A DNA stretch of 64,000 bases from Desulforudis sp. (GTDB taxonomy: Bacteria > Bacillota > Desulfotomaculia > Desulfotomaculales > Desulforudaceae): NCBI GenBank assembly GCA_019084485.1, contig JAHRFU010000050.1:62001-126000 (forward strand), read 5' to 3'. This document shows positions 8,863-19,911 of the stretch, piece after piece. The position numbers and the translations under genes are program-made. A model generated the notes under the pieces. It was given only the letters and a program-made list of their open reading frames with translations. It was not told the origin of the DNA and searched no databases. Within the stretch, counting starts at the first letter, position 1; each line of letters starts with the position of its first letter.

Positions 8863-9159
8863 GTGGAAACAGACATCGAGTGGCACGCCTGGAAGAAACT
8901 TCTCGGTACGGCCGTACACGCCGGTGAAGCGCTGGGGGTTTCCGAAAAGAACATTGCTGACCTGGCCTACCGGATCGGTGGAGTCCTGGCGGATCACTTC
9001 GACCCCGGCAACCGCGAACAACGCCTCATTAAGGAATTGTGGGAGCAGGGAGACGAGAGTGAAAAGCGGGCACTTACGACCCTCATAATGCGCATGGTCG
9101 ATAATGACGCTGGGCGTCCCGGACCGGCCATCCGTACTGAAAAGCCCGACACCCACTGA
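8863..9159 (+). CDS. DUF3243-family protein (YmfJ-like)
   Basis: WHAWKKLLG...VSEKNIADLAYRIGGVLADHFDPGNREQRLIKELWEQGDESEKRALTTLIMRMV. Confidence 0.75.
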   Translation: METDIEWHAWKKLLGTAVHAGEALGVSEKNIADLAYRIGGVLADHFDPGNREQRLIKELWEQGDESEKRALTTLIMRMVDNDAGRPGPAIRTEKPDTH

Positions 9160-9187
9160 CTTTCTACTGCAGGTGAGATGAATAAGG

Positions 9188-9607
9188 ATGGATGCCGAAA
9201 CCAGATGTCACGAATGGAAGGAACTGATCGGGAGAGAAGTAAAGACCGTTCCTTCGTCCAGGTATGTTCACAGCCGTTTTGAAAACCTGGCCTGCTGGTT
9301 CGGTGTGGGTATGGTTATAACCGAACGGTTCAACCCGCAGAACAGGGAACAACGCCTGCTCCAGGAATTGTGGGAGCGGAGCACGGATAATGAACAGCGT
9401 AATCTCTCCGTCCTTCTGAAACGGATTGCCGACCATCACTCGGGTCACCAGGGGCCGGTCACCAGGGGAGAAAAACTCTACTTCCGCCCCGAGTTTTCCT
9501 TAAAACAGGTACAGATCGATGTAGTTACGGGTATTAGATCAGCCATTGGCAGGACTCTTCGACGCTTGAGACCCAGTTTTCAGAAGAAATCCAATGTTAG
9601 CCGTTAA
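9188..9607 (+). CDS. DUF3243-family paralog with C-terminal extension
   Basis: FNPQNREQRLLQELWERSTDNEQRNLSVLLKRI parallels the preceding protein. Confidence 0.65.
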   Translation: MDAETRCHEWKELIGREVKTVPSSRYVHSRFENLACWFGVGMVITERFNPQNREQRLLQELWERSTDNEQRNLSVLLKRIADHHSGHQGPVTRGEKLYFRPEFSLKQVQIDVVTGIRSAIGRTLRRLRPSFQKKSNVSR

Positions 9608-9640
9608 GTCTTTTCATAAGAAAACCGGATGTTAGTCCTT

Positions 9641-9666
9641 GAAAGCCCGGAATATTCCGGGCTTTC
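9641..9666. terminator. perfect 26-nt palindrome between the DUF3243 pair and tsaD
   Basis: GAAAGCCCGGAATATTCCGGGCTTTC; no strong T-run on the + strand. Confidence 0.5.
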
Positions 9667-9705
9667 GTAATGTGTGTTAGAATGTTGCCTGAAAGGGGCA
9701 TTGCC

Positions 9706-10731
9706 ATGAGTGTGATCATTCTGGGCATAGAAACGTCCTGCGACGAAACCTCGGCCGCCGTTGTGGCCGATGGCTGTGTTGTAAAGTCGAACGTTATCGC
9801 CTCCCAGGTCGAGGTCCACCGGAAGTACGGAGGCGTGGTACCGGAAGTTGCTTCCCGGCGGCACCTGGAGTCTGTTAACGTGATCGTGGCGGAGGCACTG
9901 GAGCAGGCGGGAATCGGTTTTCCCGACCTTAACGCCATTGCCGTGACCTATGGGCCGGGGCTGGCCGGTTCCCTGCTGGTTGGGCTCATGTCGGCCAAGG
10001 CCATGGCCTATGCCCGCGCGATTCCGCTGGTTGGCGTCAATCACCTGGAAGCGCACATCTATGCTAATTTTCTCACCCGGCCGGACTTGGAATTCCCCCA
10101 GCTCTGCTTGGTGGTCTCCGGCGGTCACACCGATCTCTTCTATACTACTCATCACGGAAACTATAAATTGCTCGGGCGTACCCGGGACGATGCGGCCGGA
10201 GAGGCCTTTGACAAGGTGGCCCGGGTAATGGGTCTGGGTTATCCGGGCGGTCCGCTTATTGAACGGCAGGCGCAGGACGGCAACCCCAAAGCAATAGACT
10301 TCCCCAGGGCTTATCTTGAGGAAGGAACCTACGACTTCAGCTTTAGCGGCCTTAAAACCGCAGTGCTTAACTATCTGGAACGGGCCCGTCGGACAGGGCA
10401 GGAAGTGTCCATCCCAGATGTCTCCGCCTCCTTCCAGAAGGCGGTTACTGACGTCCTGGTGGACAAGGTTATGGCTGCCGCCGGGGAGTATCACCCCGTC
10501 GGGATCATGCTGGCCGGTGGGGTCGCCGCGAACTCCGCCTTGCGTGAAGCCTTGGGTGTAAGGGCCAGGGCCGGTGGTTATGAACTGACCGTACCCCCGC
10601 TGGTTCTATGCACGGATAATGCCGCGATGGTAGCCTGTGTCGGTTACTACAAATACCTGCGCGGCGAGTTTGCCGGTCCCGAACTGAACGCCGTAGCGGC
10701 TAAGGGTCTGGGCCTGTTCGTAAAGCGGTGA
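9706..10731 (+). CDS. tsaD: tRNA N6-adenosine threonylcarbamoyltransferase (TsaD)
   Basis: ILGIETSCDETSAAVV, HLEAHIYANF, SGGHTDLF, GGVAANSALREAL. Confidence 0.95.
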   Translation: MSVIILGIETSCDETSAAVVADGCVVKSNVIASQVEVHRKYGGVVPEVASRRHLESVNVIVAEALEQAGIGFPDLNAIAVTYGPGLAGSLLVGLMSAKAMAYARAIPLVGVNHLEAHIYANFLTRPDLEFPQLCLVVSGGHTDLFYTTHHGNYKLLGRTRDDAAGEAFDKVARVMGLGYPGGPLIERQAQDGNPKAIDFPRAYLEEGTYDFSFSGLKTAVLNYLERARRTGQEVSIPDVSASFQKAVTDVLVDKVMAAAGEYHPVGIMLAGGVAANSALREALGVRARAGGYELTVPPLVLCTDNAAMVACVGYYKYLRGEFAGPELNAVAAKGLGLFVKR

Positions 10732-12086
10732 ATGCTTTGCCGGAATCCGCAGACTATCTAAATGCCCTGATCATGCGCACGGTACAGGAAACGAACATCC
10801 TGCCCGTCTCCTCAGCCTGCAACGTTTCCTGCGTCTTCTGCAGTCACCACCAGAATCCACCGGGGGTTCTGGCCTACCGGATGCCCCCACGCTCCGTGGC
10901 CGAGATCCTGGACCTGGCGCAGTGGCTGGATCCGCAGCAAACAGTGGTCATCGGCGAGTCCGCCACCCGCATTATCGAAGGGGAGCCCCTGCTCCATCCG
11001 GAGATTGCCGCCATCCTGACCGTTCTGCGCCGCCGGATGCCGCATACCCCGCTGCAAATCACCACGAATGGAAGTCTGCTGACTGCGGAAATAGGTCGTC
11101 TGCTGGATAGTGTCCGGCCGGTGACGGTGTATTTATCGCTCAACTCCAGCGATCTGGAAAACAGAAGGCTTCTGATGCGCGACCCGGAGCCTGCCCGTGC
11201 CTTGCGAGGGTTGGGGCTACTGGGAGCGGCCGGGATCCCGTTCGAAGGCAGTATCGTCGCCATGCCTGAATTGACCGGATGGGAAGACCTGCGGCAGACG
11301 ATTGCCGACTTGGCCCGAGCCGGTACCCGTATGGTACGGGTGTTCACCCCTGGTTTCACCCGCCTGGCTCCGGATAACTTACGTTTTTCGGTTGATTTCG
11401 CGCAGAAGCTGGCCGCTTATCTGAACCAGGAATGCCGGAACCTAGGAGTGCCCGTTGTTCTGGAGCCGCCGCTACTCACCGACCTGACACCGGAAGTGCG
11501 AGGCGTAATCTCCGGATCACCAGGCCACACAGCAGGCATCCGAGCCACAGATGTGATCCGGCGGGTGAACGGGTGTGAACCATATTCCCGCGTGGATGCC
11601 CACCAACAACTACTTCAGGCACAAAGCCCGGAGGTGCTGCTGCTTCGCGGAGGCGCGGAAAAGACCATAAGCCTGGACAAGCGGACGGGGCTGTCCGCCG
11701 GTCTGGTCTTTGATTATGACTTTGACCCGCATCAGGCGGAGGCACTTAAGCACTCAATTCGCCGAGGGGTAGGGCAGGGGCTGGTAGTTACCGGCACCTT
11801 AGCCGGTGCATTAATGGCACGCGTTCTGGAGCAGGATATTGAAGAAGGTCATTGCCGGGTGCTTCCCATCGAAAACCGGTTTTTTGGCGGCTCGATCGGC
11901 TGCGCCGGTCTGCTGGTGGTTGATGACATGCTGGATGCCTTAAAACAGGATCGTTCCGCAAACCCCAACAAGGTGAAGCGTGTCCTCCTGCCGCAAAAGG
12001 CCTTCGACTACCGCGGCCTAGACCTAACCGGCCGCCACTACCGTGAAATCGCGGACGCCCTAGACCTAGAAGTCCGCCTGTTATAA
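10728..12086 (+). CDS. radical SAM protein with C-terminal PDZ-like and DUF512-like segments
   Basis: CNVSCVFC cluster motif; internal SGSPGHTAGIRATDVIRRVNG PDZ-like; C-terminal IENRFFGGSIGCAGLLVVDDMLDAL DUF512-like; ATGA-type overlap with tsaD. Confidence 0.8.
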   Translation: MNALPESADYLNALIMRTVQETNILPVSSACNVSCVFCSHHQNPPGVLAYRMPPRSVAEILDLAQWLDPQQTVVIGESATRIIEGEPLLHPEIAAILTVLRRRMPHTPLQITTNGSLLTAEIGRLLDSVRPVTVYLSLNSSDLENRRLLMRDPEPARALRGLGLLGAAGIPFEGSIVAMPELTGWEDLRQTIADLARAGTRMVRVFTPGFTRLAPDNLRFSVDFAQKLAAYLNQECRNLGVPVVLEPPLLTDLTPEVRGVISGSPGHTAGIRATDVIRRVNGCEPYSRVDAHQQLLQAQSPEVLLLRGGAEKTISLDKRTGLSAGLVFDYDFDPHQAEALKHSIRRGVGQGLVVTGTLAGALMARVLEQDIEEGHCRVLPIENRFFGGSIGCAGLLVVDDMLDALKQDRSANPNKVKRVLLPQKAFDYRGLDLTGRHYREIADALDLEVRLL

Positions 12087-12090
12087 ACAT

Positions 12091-12252
12091 TATCCACAAA
12101 GGGGGACATATCCACAAAGGGGGACAGGCTACTTTTTGAGATAAGCCATTTACAAGGTAGCACTATATAGTGGAACTCAGCGAGTCACCCCGTTTCCGCC
12201 TGAGTTATCCACATTATTCTATGTTATCAACAAAAGTAGCCTGTCCCCTTTT
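12091..12252. repeat. REP/MITE-like inverted-repeat element (GGGGACAGGCTACTTTT family)
   Basis: Two direct TATCCACAAAGGGGGACA units, then AAAGGGGGACAGGCTACTTTTT; inverted copy AAAAGTAGCCTGTCCCCTTTT at 12232-12252. Confidence 0.8.
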
Positions 12253-12271
12253 CTTTATGGAGGTGATAGTG

Positions 12272-12907
12272 ATGGGGAAGAAGCAGGAGTTGCGGGAAGA
12301 GTTGCTGAAGCAGCGGGCGGCGATGGATCCGGCGGACGTGGCTGCCCACAGTGCGGCCGTGGCAAAGCGGGTGTTTGAATTCAGGCACTTCCAGGATGCT
12401 CAAACCGTGATGGTTTACGCCGACTTTCGGAACGAGGTACAGACCGGGGAAATTATCGCTGCAGCGATGGATGCCGGGAAACGGGTGGGGTTGCCCCTGG
12501 TCGACCGGGAGCAGAAGAGGCTGACCGTACTTCAGATAACCAACCTTCCGGGGGATCTGCAAGTCGGAGCCTACGGCATCCCTGAGCCGAATCCGGCACT
12601 GCCGGTGATTGATGTTAAAGAAATCGATCTAATCCTGGTGCCCGGTGTGGGTTATGACCTGGACGGCTACCGCTTAGGCTTTGGCGGCGGCTATTACGAC
12701 CGCTTCTTGCGGGGTATCCGGCGCCGGGCGGTGAAGGCCGGTCTGGCTTACGACTTTCAGGTTCAGGAAACGGTACACCCTGATTCCCATGACCGGGGCG
12801 TAAACTACATCATCACCGAGTCGCGTACGCTCAAGGTCCCGCGGCGCAACATTACGATGCCGATTTTGTTCCGCTCCGGGGGTAAAAGGCTGTCTCTGCG
12901 GAAGTAA
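12272..12907 (+). CDS. 5-formyltetrahydrofolate cyclo-ligase family protein
   Basis: GKKQELREELLKQRAAM...LILVPGVGYDLDGYRLGFGGGYYDRFL; start re-set after ggaggtgat RBS; upstream ORF extension lies in a repeat. Confidence 0.9.
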   Translation: MGKKQELREELLKQRAAMDPADVAAHSAAVAKRVFEFRHFQDAQTVMVYADFRNEVQTGEIIAAAMDAGKRVGLPLVDREQKRLTVLQITNLPGDLQVGAYGIPEPNPALPVIDVKEIDLILVPGVGYDLDGYRLGFGGGYYDRFLRGIRRRAVKAGLAYDFQVQETVHPDSHDRGVNYIITESRTLKVPRRNITMPILFRSGGKRLSLRK

Positions 12908-13015
12908 GTCATCTGGACGGGCACCACCGCATTGCTCTATGATAGGGGCAGGCGTACCTTCGTCAACAGACTGATTAATCCGATTCCAAGACCAGGTCAG
13001 AGAGGAGACGGCTTT

Positions 13016-13219
13016 ATGGGAGAAAAGAGAGAGTATGCGCTGGAAGAACCATCGTCTGAGATTATGAAGGCTGTGCGCGAGGCTGCTCCCGGCGGGAAGA
13101 TGACCTGCACCCTGGCGCGCAAGCTGGCGGCAGACTTCGGTGTGCCGCCCCGGGTCATCGGCCGGGCCTGCGACCGCCAGGATATCAAGATCCATAGCTG
13201 TGAGCTGGGTTGTTTTTAA
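13016..13219 (+). CDS. small conserved protein ending in CELGCF
   Basis: EIMKAVREAAPGGKMTCTLARKLAADFGVPPRVIGRACDRQDIKIHSCELGCF; RBS agaggaga. Confidence 0.65.
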   Translation: MGEKREYALEEPSSEIMKAVREAAPGGKMTCTLARKLAADFGVPPRVIGRACDRQDIKIHSCELGCF

Positions 13220-13241
13220 GCACAACTTGAAAATACCAAAA

Positions 13242-13442
13242 AGGTGCAGTGCGTGCTGAGGTATTGCCGGAGCAAACGATAGGGAGTAAGATCAAAAATG
13301 CGCAGTGAGCCGCGGATCAGCGTCGACCGCCTGTCTGAGTGAGCGTAGCGAGCGAGTTCAGCGACGCCCGAGGCGAACGAGCAGATTCATCTGTCACGTA
13401 CGTGTTTGCGTAGGCAATCCCTCAGGAAAGCGCGCTGCACCT
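13242..13442. repeat. dispersed terminal-inverted-repeat element, copy 2
   Basis: Near-identical core to 4707-4857; termini AGGTGCAGTGCGTGCTGAGGTATTGCC ... GGCAATCCCTCAGGAAAGCGCGCTGCACCT. Confidence 0.85.
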
Positions 13443-13750
13443 CACAACAAGTTTCATCATTGGTGGTGCCGGTCGTTGGAATGGCCGACATCTAAGGAAC
13501 TACAGTACGGGGCCTTCGGTAAATGCCGGGGGCTTTTTCTTTTGGCAGGGTGTGCCTTAGTTGTATAATCCAGCTTTAGGCCGGAAAAAATTAACCCAGA
13601 GGCGCCAACCCCTGTGAATAATGGAAAAACAAGCAATAGGCAGAAAAATGCCGGAATAGCTTGTCTGGCACCCAAATTTGTGGTGCAAGGCTGAATTCGC
13701 TGAAAATCCAAGGTTTGCGTTTGGGGGCCAGCCTACGTATCATAAAGGTA

Positions 13751-13777
13751 TTAGCACTCACCATGAATGAGTGCTAA
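13751..13777. promoter_or_regulatory. CIRCE operator (HrcA binding site)
   Basis: Perfect TTAGCACTC-N9-GAGTGCTAA directly upstream of groES. Confidence 0.97.
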
Positions 13778-13828
13778 TAATTAGTGAGATAATATGGAAT
13801 AGACCATCAGCACAAGGAGGGGTACTTA

Positions 13829-14113
13829 GTGATCAGACCATTGGGAGACCGGGTAGTGGTGAAGGCGCTGCCGCTCGAAGACAGAACAAAGGGAGGCATC
13901 GTGCTTCCGGATACGGTTAAGGAAAAGCCGCAAAAGGGTGAAATAGTGGCTGTCGGTTCCGGGCGTTTGCTGGACAGTGGCCAGCGTGTGGCCATCGATC
14001 TGAAGCCTGGGGACCAGGTTCTCTATTCAAAGTATGCCGGCAACGAAGTCAAAATTGACGATGTTGACTACCTGATTCTCCGTGAGACCGATGTTCTCGG
14101 CGTCTTGGAATAA
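13829..14113 (+). CDS. groES: co-chaperonin GroES
   Basis: [28 protein letters not shown]...[24 protein letters not shown]. Confidence 0.98.
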   Translation: MIRPLGDRVVVKALPLEDRTKGGIVLPDTVKEKPQKGEIVAVGSGRLLDSGQRVAIDLKPGDQVLYSKYAGNEVKIDDVDYLILRETDVLGVLE

Positions 14114-14127
14114 TTAAGAGGGGGTAA

Positions 14128-15789
<1,662 letters not shown>

Positions 15790-15829
15790 ACAACCCTGAT
15801 GGGTTGGGTGTTTACTCCCAGGTAACACT

Positions 15830-15870
15830 AAAACCGGATTCCGGTCAATCTGATCGGGATCCGGTTTTTT
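15830..15870 (+). terminator. groESL terminator
   Basis: AAACCGGATTCCGG...CGGGATCCGGTTTTTT. Confidence 0.75.
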
Positions 15871-15901
15871 GTTACCTTACTTCAAGGATGCTTCAGCTTT
15901 G

Positions 15902-17332
15902 CTATTTGCGCCAGAACCCGGGGTGTAAGAGGGCGAGCACGGTGAACAATTCCAGGCGGCCGGCAAGCATGTTGAAAGAAAGGATCAGTTTGCCGACCAC
16001 CGGGATCGTAGCGTAGTTAGCCATTGGGCCGACAATCCCGAGTCCGGGGCCGATGTTGCTGAGCGTGGCGACCGCCGCGGTAACTGCGCTGATGAGATCA
16101 AGCCCGAGCATACCCATCAGCACCACGCTTGCGACAAAAAGGCCCATGTATAGGATCAGGAATGATTGAACAGTGTCGGTAACCTCGGTTGGAATCACTG
16201 AACCGCCGATTCTTACCGGAATTACCGCCTGCGGGTGGATCAGTTTTTGGAGCTGTCGGGTGCCGAGCTTCCAGAGAACCATGATGCGGATGACCTTAAT
16301 GCCGCCACCGGTTGACCCTGCACAGGCCCCGACAAACATCAGGAGCACCAAAACCAGGCGGCTTAGGTCAGGCCACTGGTCGTAGTCGGCGCTGGCGAAA
16401 CCGGTGGAGGTCGCGATGGACGAAACCTGGAAAAGGGACTGCCGCACCGATGTCCCTGTGGTCATTTCGGTTACGGTGATCAGGTTGACGCTGATCACGG
16501 CCACTGCTGCCACCACCACGGCCAGGAAGACCTGGGTTTCACGGTCTTTCCAGAGCACCTGGGGCCGGCCCTGCATCGCCTTGATGTGCAGCGCGAAGCT
16601 GATCCCGCAGAGGAGCATGAAGAAGGCGATGATCAGCTCTACCGCCACGCTGTTGTAGGCTCCGACACTTAGATTCCGGGTTGAAAAGCCGCCAGTAGCA
16701 ACGGTTCCGAAAGTATGGGTCAGACTGTCGAACCAGGGTAGCCCGGCCAGGCGCAGGGCCACGACCTGCAATAGGGTGAAGACCAGGTAGACCTTGAACA
16801 ACTGGCGCGAGGTCTGAGCCACCCGGGGGAGAACCTTGGCCTTAGTGGGGCCGCTGACTTCCGCCCGGTAAAACTGCATCCCGGCGATGCGTAGCGAGGG
16901 GATTATGGCAACGAGCAGGACGACGGTGCCGATACCCCCGATCCAGTGGGTCAGGCTGCGCCAGAACAGGATTCCCATGGGCAAGGCTTCGATGTCGGTG
17001 AGAATCGAGGCCCCGGTGGTAGTGAAGCCGGACATCGTCTCAAAGAAGGCGTCCACGGGGTGGGGAATAGCACTGCTCAGGACAAAGGGCAGCGAACCGA
17101 AAACAGCCGTCACGAACCACCCCAGAGCGGCAACGGCGAAGCCCTCACGATAACCAATGTCCTGATAGTTGACCTTGCGGACAGCCAGGGCGGCCCCGGC
17201 CAGAGCCGTAATCACCACGCTTAGGGCCAGGGCTGAGACATCCGGGCCGCGGTAATACAGGGCTAGCCCCAGGCAGACCAACATGGCTACCGCTTCGCCC
17301 AACAGTAGAATACCGAGGATCTTGCCGATCAA
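15902..17332 (-). CDS. trkH: TrkH-family potassium uptake protein
   Basis: SGFTTTGASILTDIE, ATGGFSTRN, ACAGSTGGGIKVIRIMVL selectivity-filter motifs. Confidence 0.92.
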   Translation of the reverse strand: MIGKILGILLLGEAVAMLVCLGLALYYRGPDVSALALSVVITALAGAALAVRKVNYQDIGYREGFAVAALGWFVTAVFGSLPFVLSSAIPHPVDAFFETMSGFTTTGASILTDIEALPMGILFWRSLTHWIGGIGTVVLLVAIIPSLRIAGMQFYRAEVSGPTKAKVLPRVAQTSRQLFKVYLVFTLLQVVALRLAGLPWFDSLTHTFGTVATGGFSTRNLSVGAYNSVAVELIIAFFMLLCGISFALHIKAMQGRPQVLWKDRETQVFLAVVVAAVAVISVNLITVTEMTTGTSVRQSLFQVSSIATSTGFASADYDQWPDLSRLVLVLLMFVGACAGSTGGGIKVIRIMVLWKLGTRQLQKLIHPQAVIPVRIGGSVIPTEVTDTVQSFLILYMGLFVASVVLMGMLGLDLISAVTAAVATLSNIGPGLGIVGPMANYATIPVVGKLILSFNMLAGRLELFTVLALLHPGFWRK

Positions 17333-17336
17333 GAGC

Positions 17337-18695
17337 TTATTCAGACAGACCTCTCCCTACGTTGAACAGACCGTCGATCTCACCGGGGTTATGGCCGACA
17401 GTGAAGACCACCAGCCGGTCTTGACCATTGAGCACGACATCGCCCTTGGGTATAAGAATCTCGTTATCCCGTTTGATGGCCCCGATGATGATCCCCTGGG
17501 GCAGACCGAGTTTGCTGACCAGCTTACCGACTTTACGGCTATCCGGGTGCAGGATCAACTCGATGACTTCGGCCTGGCCGTTGAGCAGCAAGACCAAGGA
17601 GAGCAGCCGACCACCACGGATGTAGCGAAGAATAGCGCTGGCCATGATCAGGCGCGGGCTGATGGCGGCATCCACGCCCAGTTGTTCGATGAGGGGCGCA
17701 TAGCTTGGACGCCCGACCTTCGCGATCACTTGCTTTGCACCTAGTTGTTTAGCTAACAGGGAAAGGAGCAGGTTTTCCTCATCGAAGCCGGTGACCGCTA
17801 CAAAGCCATCGGTGTCCCTGATTCCCTCCCGCTTCAGGAGTTCAATATCCGATCCGTCTCCCTGCAAGACGAGCGCGTCCGGGAGATTCTCTGCCAACTC
17901 CTGGCAGCGCCTTGGGTTTTGTTCGATGATTTTGGGTCTAATACCAAGCGAGCAGAGTTTTTCCCCCAGGTAAAAGCCGATCCGCCCGCCGCCCAGGATG
18001 ATTACGTTGGTGGCGCCGTGGTTGCGCTTGCGCTTAAACTTCGCCGCGAACTTCTTGATACTGTCCACGTGTCCGATCAGGTACAGGGTGTCCCCGGTCA
18101 GAATCCTGTCCGCCCCGCCCGGGACAATCATCTTCCCTTTGCGTGAAATACCCACGATCAGACAGGATCGGGGGATGTCAATATCCATTACTTTGTGGTC
18201 AACAATATGGTGATGGGAGTCGTCCACGATGAAGTCGACCATCTGCACCTTGCCGTCGGCAAACGGTTCGGTATGCATCGGGAGCGACACGGTCAGTAGT
18301 CGGGCGATCTCCAGGGCAGCGCTGTATTCGGGGTTAATAATCAGGTCTAAACCCAGATCCTCCTTGGAGAGCACCAGATCCCGGGCGTAAACGGGGTCTC
18401 TGATGCGCGCCACAGTCCGGGGCACCCCGAGCTTTTTGACCATCAGACAGGCGATCATATTCACCTCATCTGAGTTTGTCACCGCGGCCACCAGTTCGCT
18501 CTGCAGGACCTCGGGCAACTTGAGTACCGAGGCACTGGAGGCGTTGCCCTTCACGCAGAGAACGTCCATCTGCTGCTCGATCTGTACCAGTCTTGTTTCA
18601 TCACGGTCGATGATCACTAGATCGTGGTTGTCCTTATCCAGGCGGCGAGCGATTTCCAGGCCCACCTTGCCGGCTCCGATGATGGTGATGCGCAC
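17337..18695 (-). CDS. trkA: Trk system potassium uptake protein TrkA
   Basis: Two RCK_N domains (ITIIGAGKVGLEIARRL; VIILGGGRIGFYLGEKL); GTG start. Confidence 0.93.
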   Translation of the reverse strand: MRITIIGAGKVGLEIARRLDKDNHDLVIIDRDETRLVQIEQQMDVLCVKGNASSASVLKLPEVLQSELVAAVTNSDEVNMIACLMVKKLGVPRTVARIRDPVYARDLVLSKEDLGLDLIINPEYSAALEIARLLTVSLPMHTEPFADGKVQMVDFIVDDSHHHIVDHKVMDIDIPRSCLIVGISRKGKMIVPGGADRILTGDTLYLIGHVDSIKKFAAKFKRKRNHGATNVIILGGGRIGFYLGEKLCSLGIRPKIIEQNPRRCQELAENLPDALVLQGDGSDIELLKREGIRDTDGFVAVTGFDEENLLLSLLAKQLGAKQVIAKVGRPSYAPLIEQLGVDAAISPRLIMASAILRYIRGGRLLSLVLLLNGQAEVIELILHPDSRKVGKLVSKLGLPQGIIIGAIKRDNEILIPKGDVVLNGQDRLVVFTVGHNPGEIDGLFNVGRGLSE

Positions 18696-18848
18696 CGCAA
18701 AAGTCCCCTCACTGATTTCGTATCTGCTATATGTATAATCCTGCGTCAACAAAATAGCAAGCACAAAGAATTTGGGGAAGGGCTGACATCGGTATCGGCG
18801 GTGTTATACTAAAGCTAGCGTTTCCAGTATATTCTTAGTAGTAAGCCG

Positions 18849-19877
18849 ATGTATCAGTTGCGGCTGAGCAGTATTGTGGAGGGGCGGGTAAACCTGGGAA
18901 TGCAAAAAAGGGCCGTTACATCCGCAAACGATCTTAAGAAAATTCGGGCGGCTAAGGTTTCTGTGGCGTCCAACAGTTTCCTGGTGGTTGGCAAGCTGAC
19001 CGCCGGTTTCTATATGGGTTCGATCAGTGTGATCTCGGACGGGATTCATTCAGGTCTCGACCTGGTGGCGGCACTGATCGCCTTTGCCGCCGTCCGCAAG
19101 GCCGCCCAGCAAGCCGACCATACGCACCGCTTCGGTCACGGCAAGTTTGAAAACCTGGCCGGAACGGTTGAGGGTTTGCTGATCTTTGCGGCAGCGGTGG
19201 CTATTATCGCGAACGCCTTGCCGCGCTTGTATAACCCGGTTGAAGTGCAGGCTCTGGGGCTCGGCGGCGTGGTTATCGGCACGGCGATCGTATTGAACAC
19301 CTTGGTTTCGCGTCATATAATGCGGGTCGCCGTCGAGACTGACTCGCCCGCGCTGAAGGCGAATGCCTGGCATCTACGGAGTGATGTGTACACGTCGGTG
19401 GGAGTGTTGGCCGGTCTCGGGCTGATCAAATTGACCGGTCTGACCATCCTTGACCCCTTGGTTGCGATTGCCGTATCGCTGATCATCTTACGCGCCGCGT
19501 ATGGAGTGGTGCGGGACTCCGTGCGCGGTCTTCTGGATGCCCGCCTGCCGGAGGACGATGAGACCAAGATCCACCGGGTGCTACAACAGTTTGCCACGGA
19601 GTTTCCGGACTATCATGCCCTAAGGACGCGTAAGGCCGGTTCGGAACAGCACATCGACCTGCACCTCGTGACCGCCTCGGCACTGCCGGTCGCCGAGGCC
19701 CACTCTCTCTGTGTCCGCGTGGAGCGTGAGATTGTCAAGGTATTTCCAAACTCCCAGGTTTTGATCCACATCGAGCCCTGTGACGATGATTGTGTGGTAT
19801 GCGGGCAGGGCCGTACCTGTACCTATTCGGATCTCGACCTACAGGATGAGAATAACAGGCCGCCGCGGGAAAGATAA
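18849..19877 (+). CDS. cation diffusion facilitator family transporter
   Basis: [63 protein letters not shown]; Cys-rich C-terminus. Confidence 0.92.
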   Translation: MYQLRLSSIVEGRVNLGMQKRAVTSANDLKKIRAAKVSVASNSFLVVGKLTAGFYMGSISVISDGIHSGLDLVAALIAFAAVRKAAQQADHTHRFGHGKFENLAGTVEGLLIFAAAVAIIANALPRLYNPVEVQALGLGGVVIGTAIVLNTLVSRHIMRVAVETDSPALKANAWHLRSDVYTSVGVLAGLGLIKLTGLTILDPLVAIAVSLIILRAAYGVVRDSVRGLLDARLPEDDETKIHRVLQQFATEFPDYHALRTRKAGSEQHIDLHLVTASALPVAEAHSLCVRVEREIVKVFPNSQVLIHIEPCDDDCVVCGQGRTCTYSDLDLQDENNRPPRER

Positions 19878-19911
19878 GGGAATAGCGGCTTTGCGGAAAG
19901 GATTTGTAGTT

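Noticed and set aside
12170-12271. N-terminal extension of the MTHFS ORF
   Set aside because: Encoded by the REP-like element; a good RBS and ATG occur at 12272.
13305-13568. ORF MSRGSASTACLSERSERVQRRPRR..., with the matching ORF at 4699-4986
   Set aside because: Both lie inside the dispersed TIR element; apparent conservation is explained by DNA-level repeat identity, and the tails diverge.
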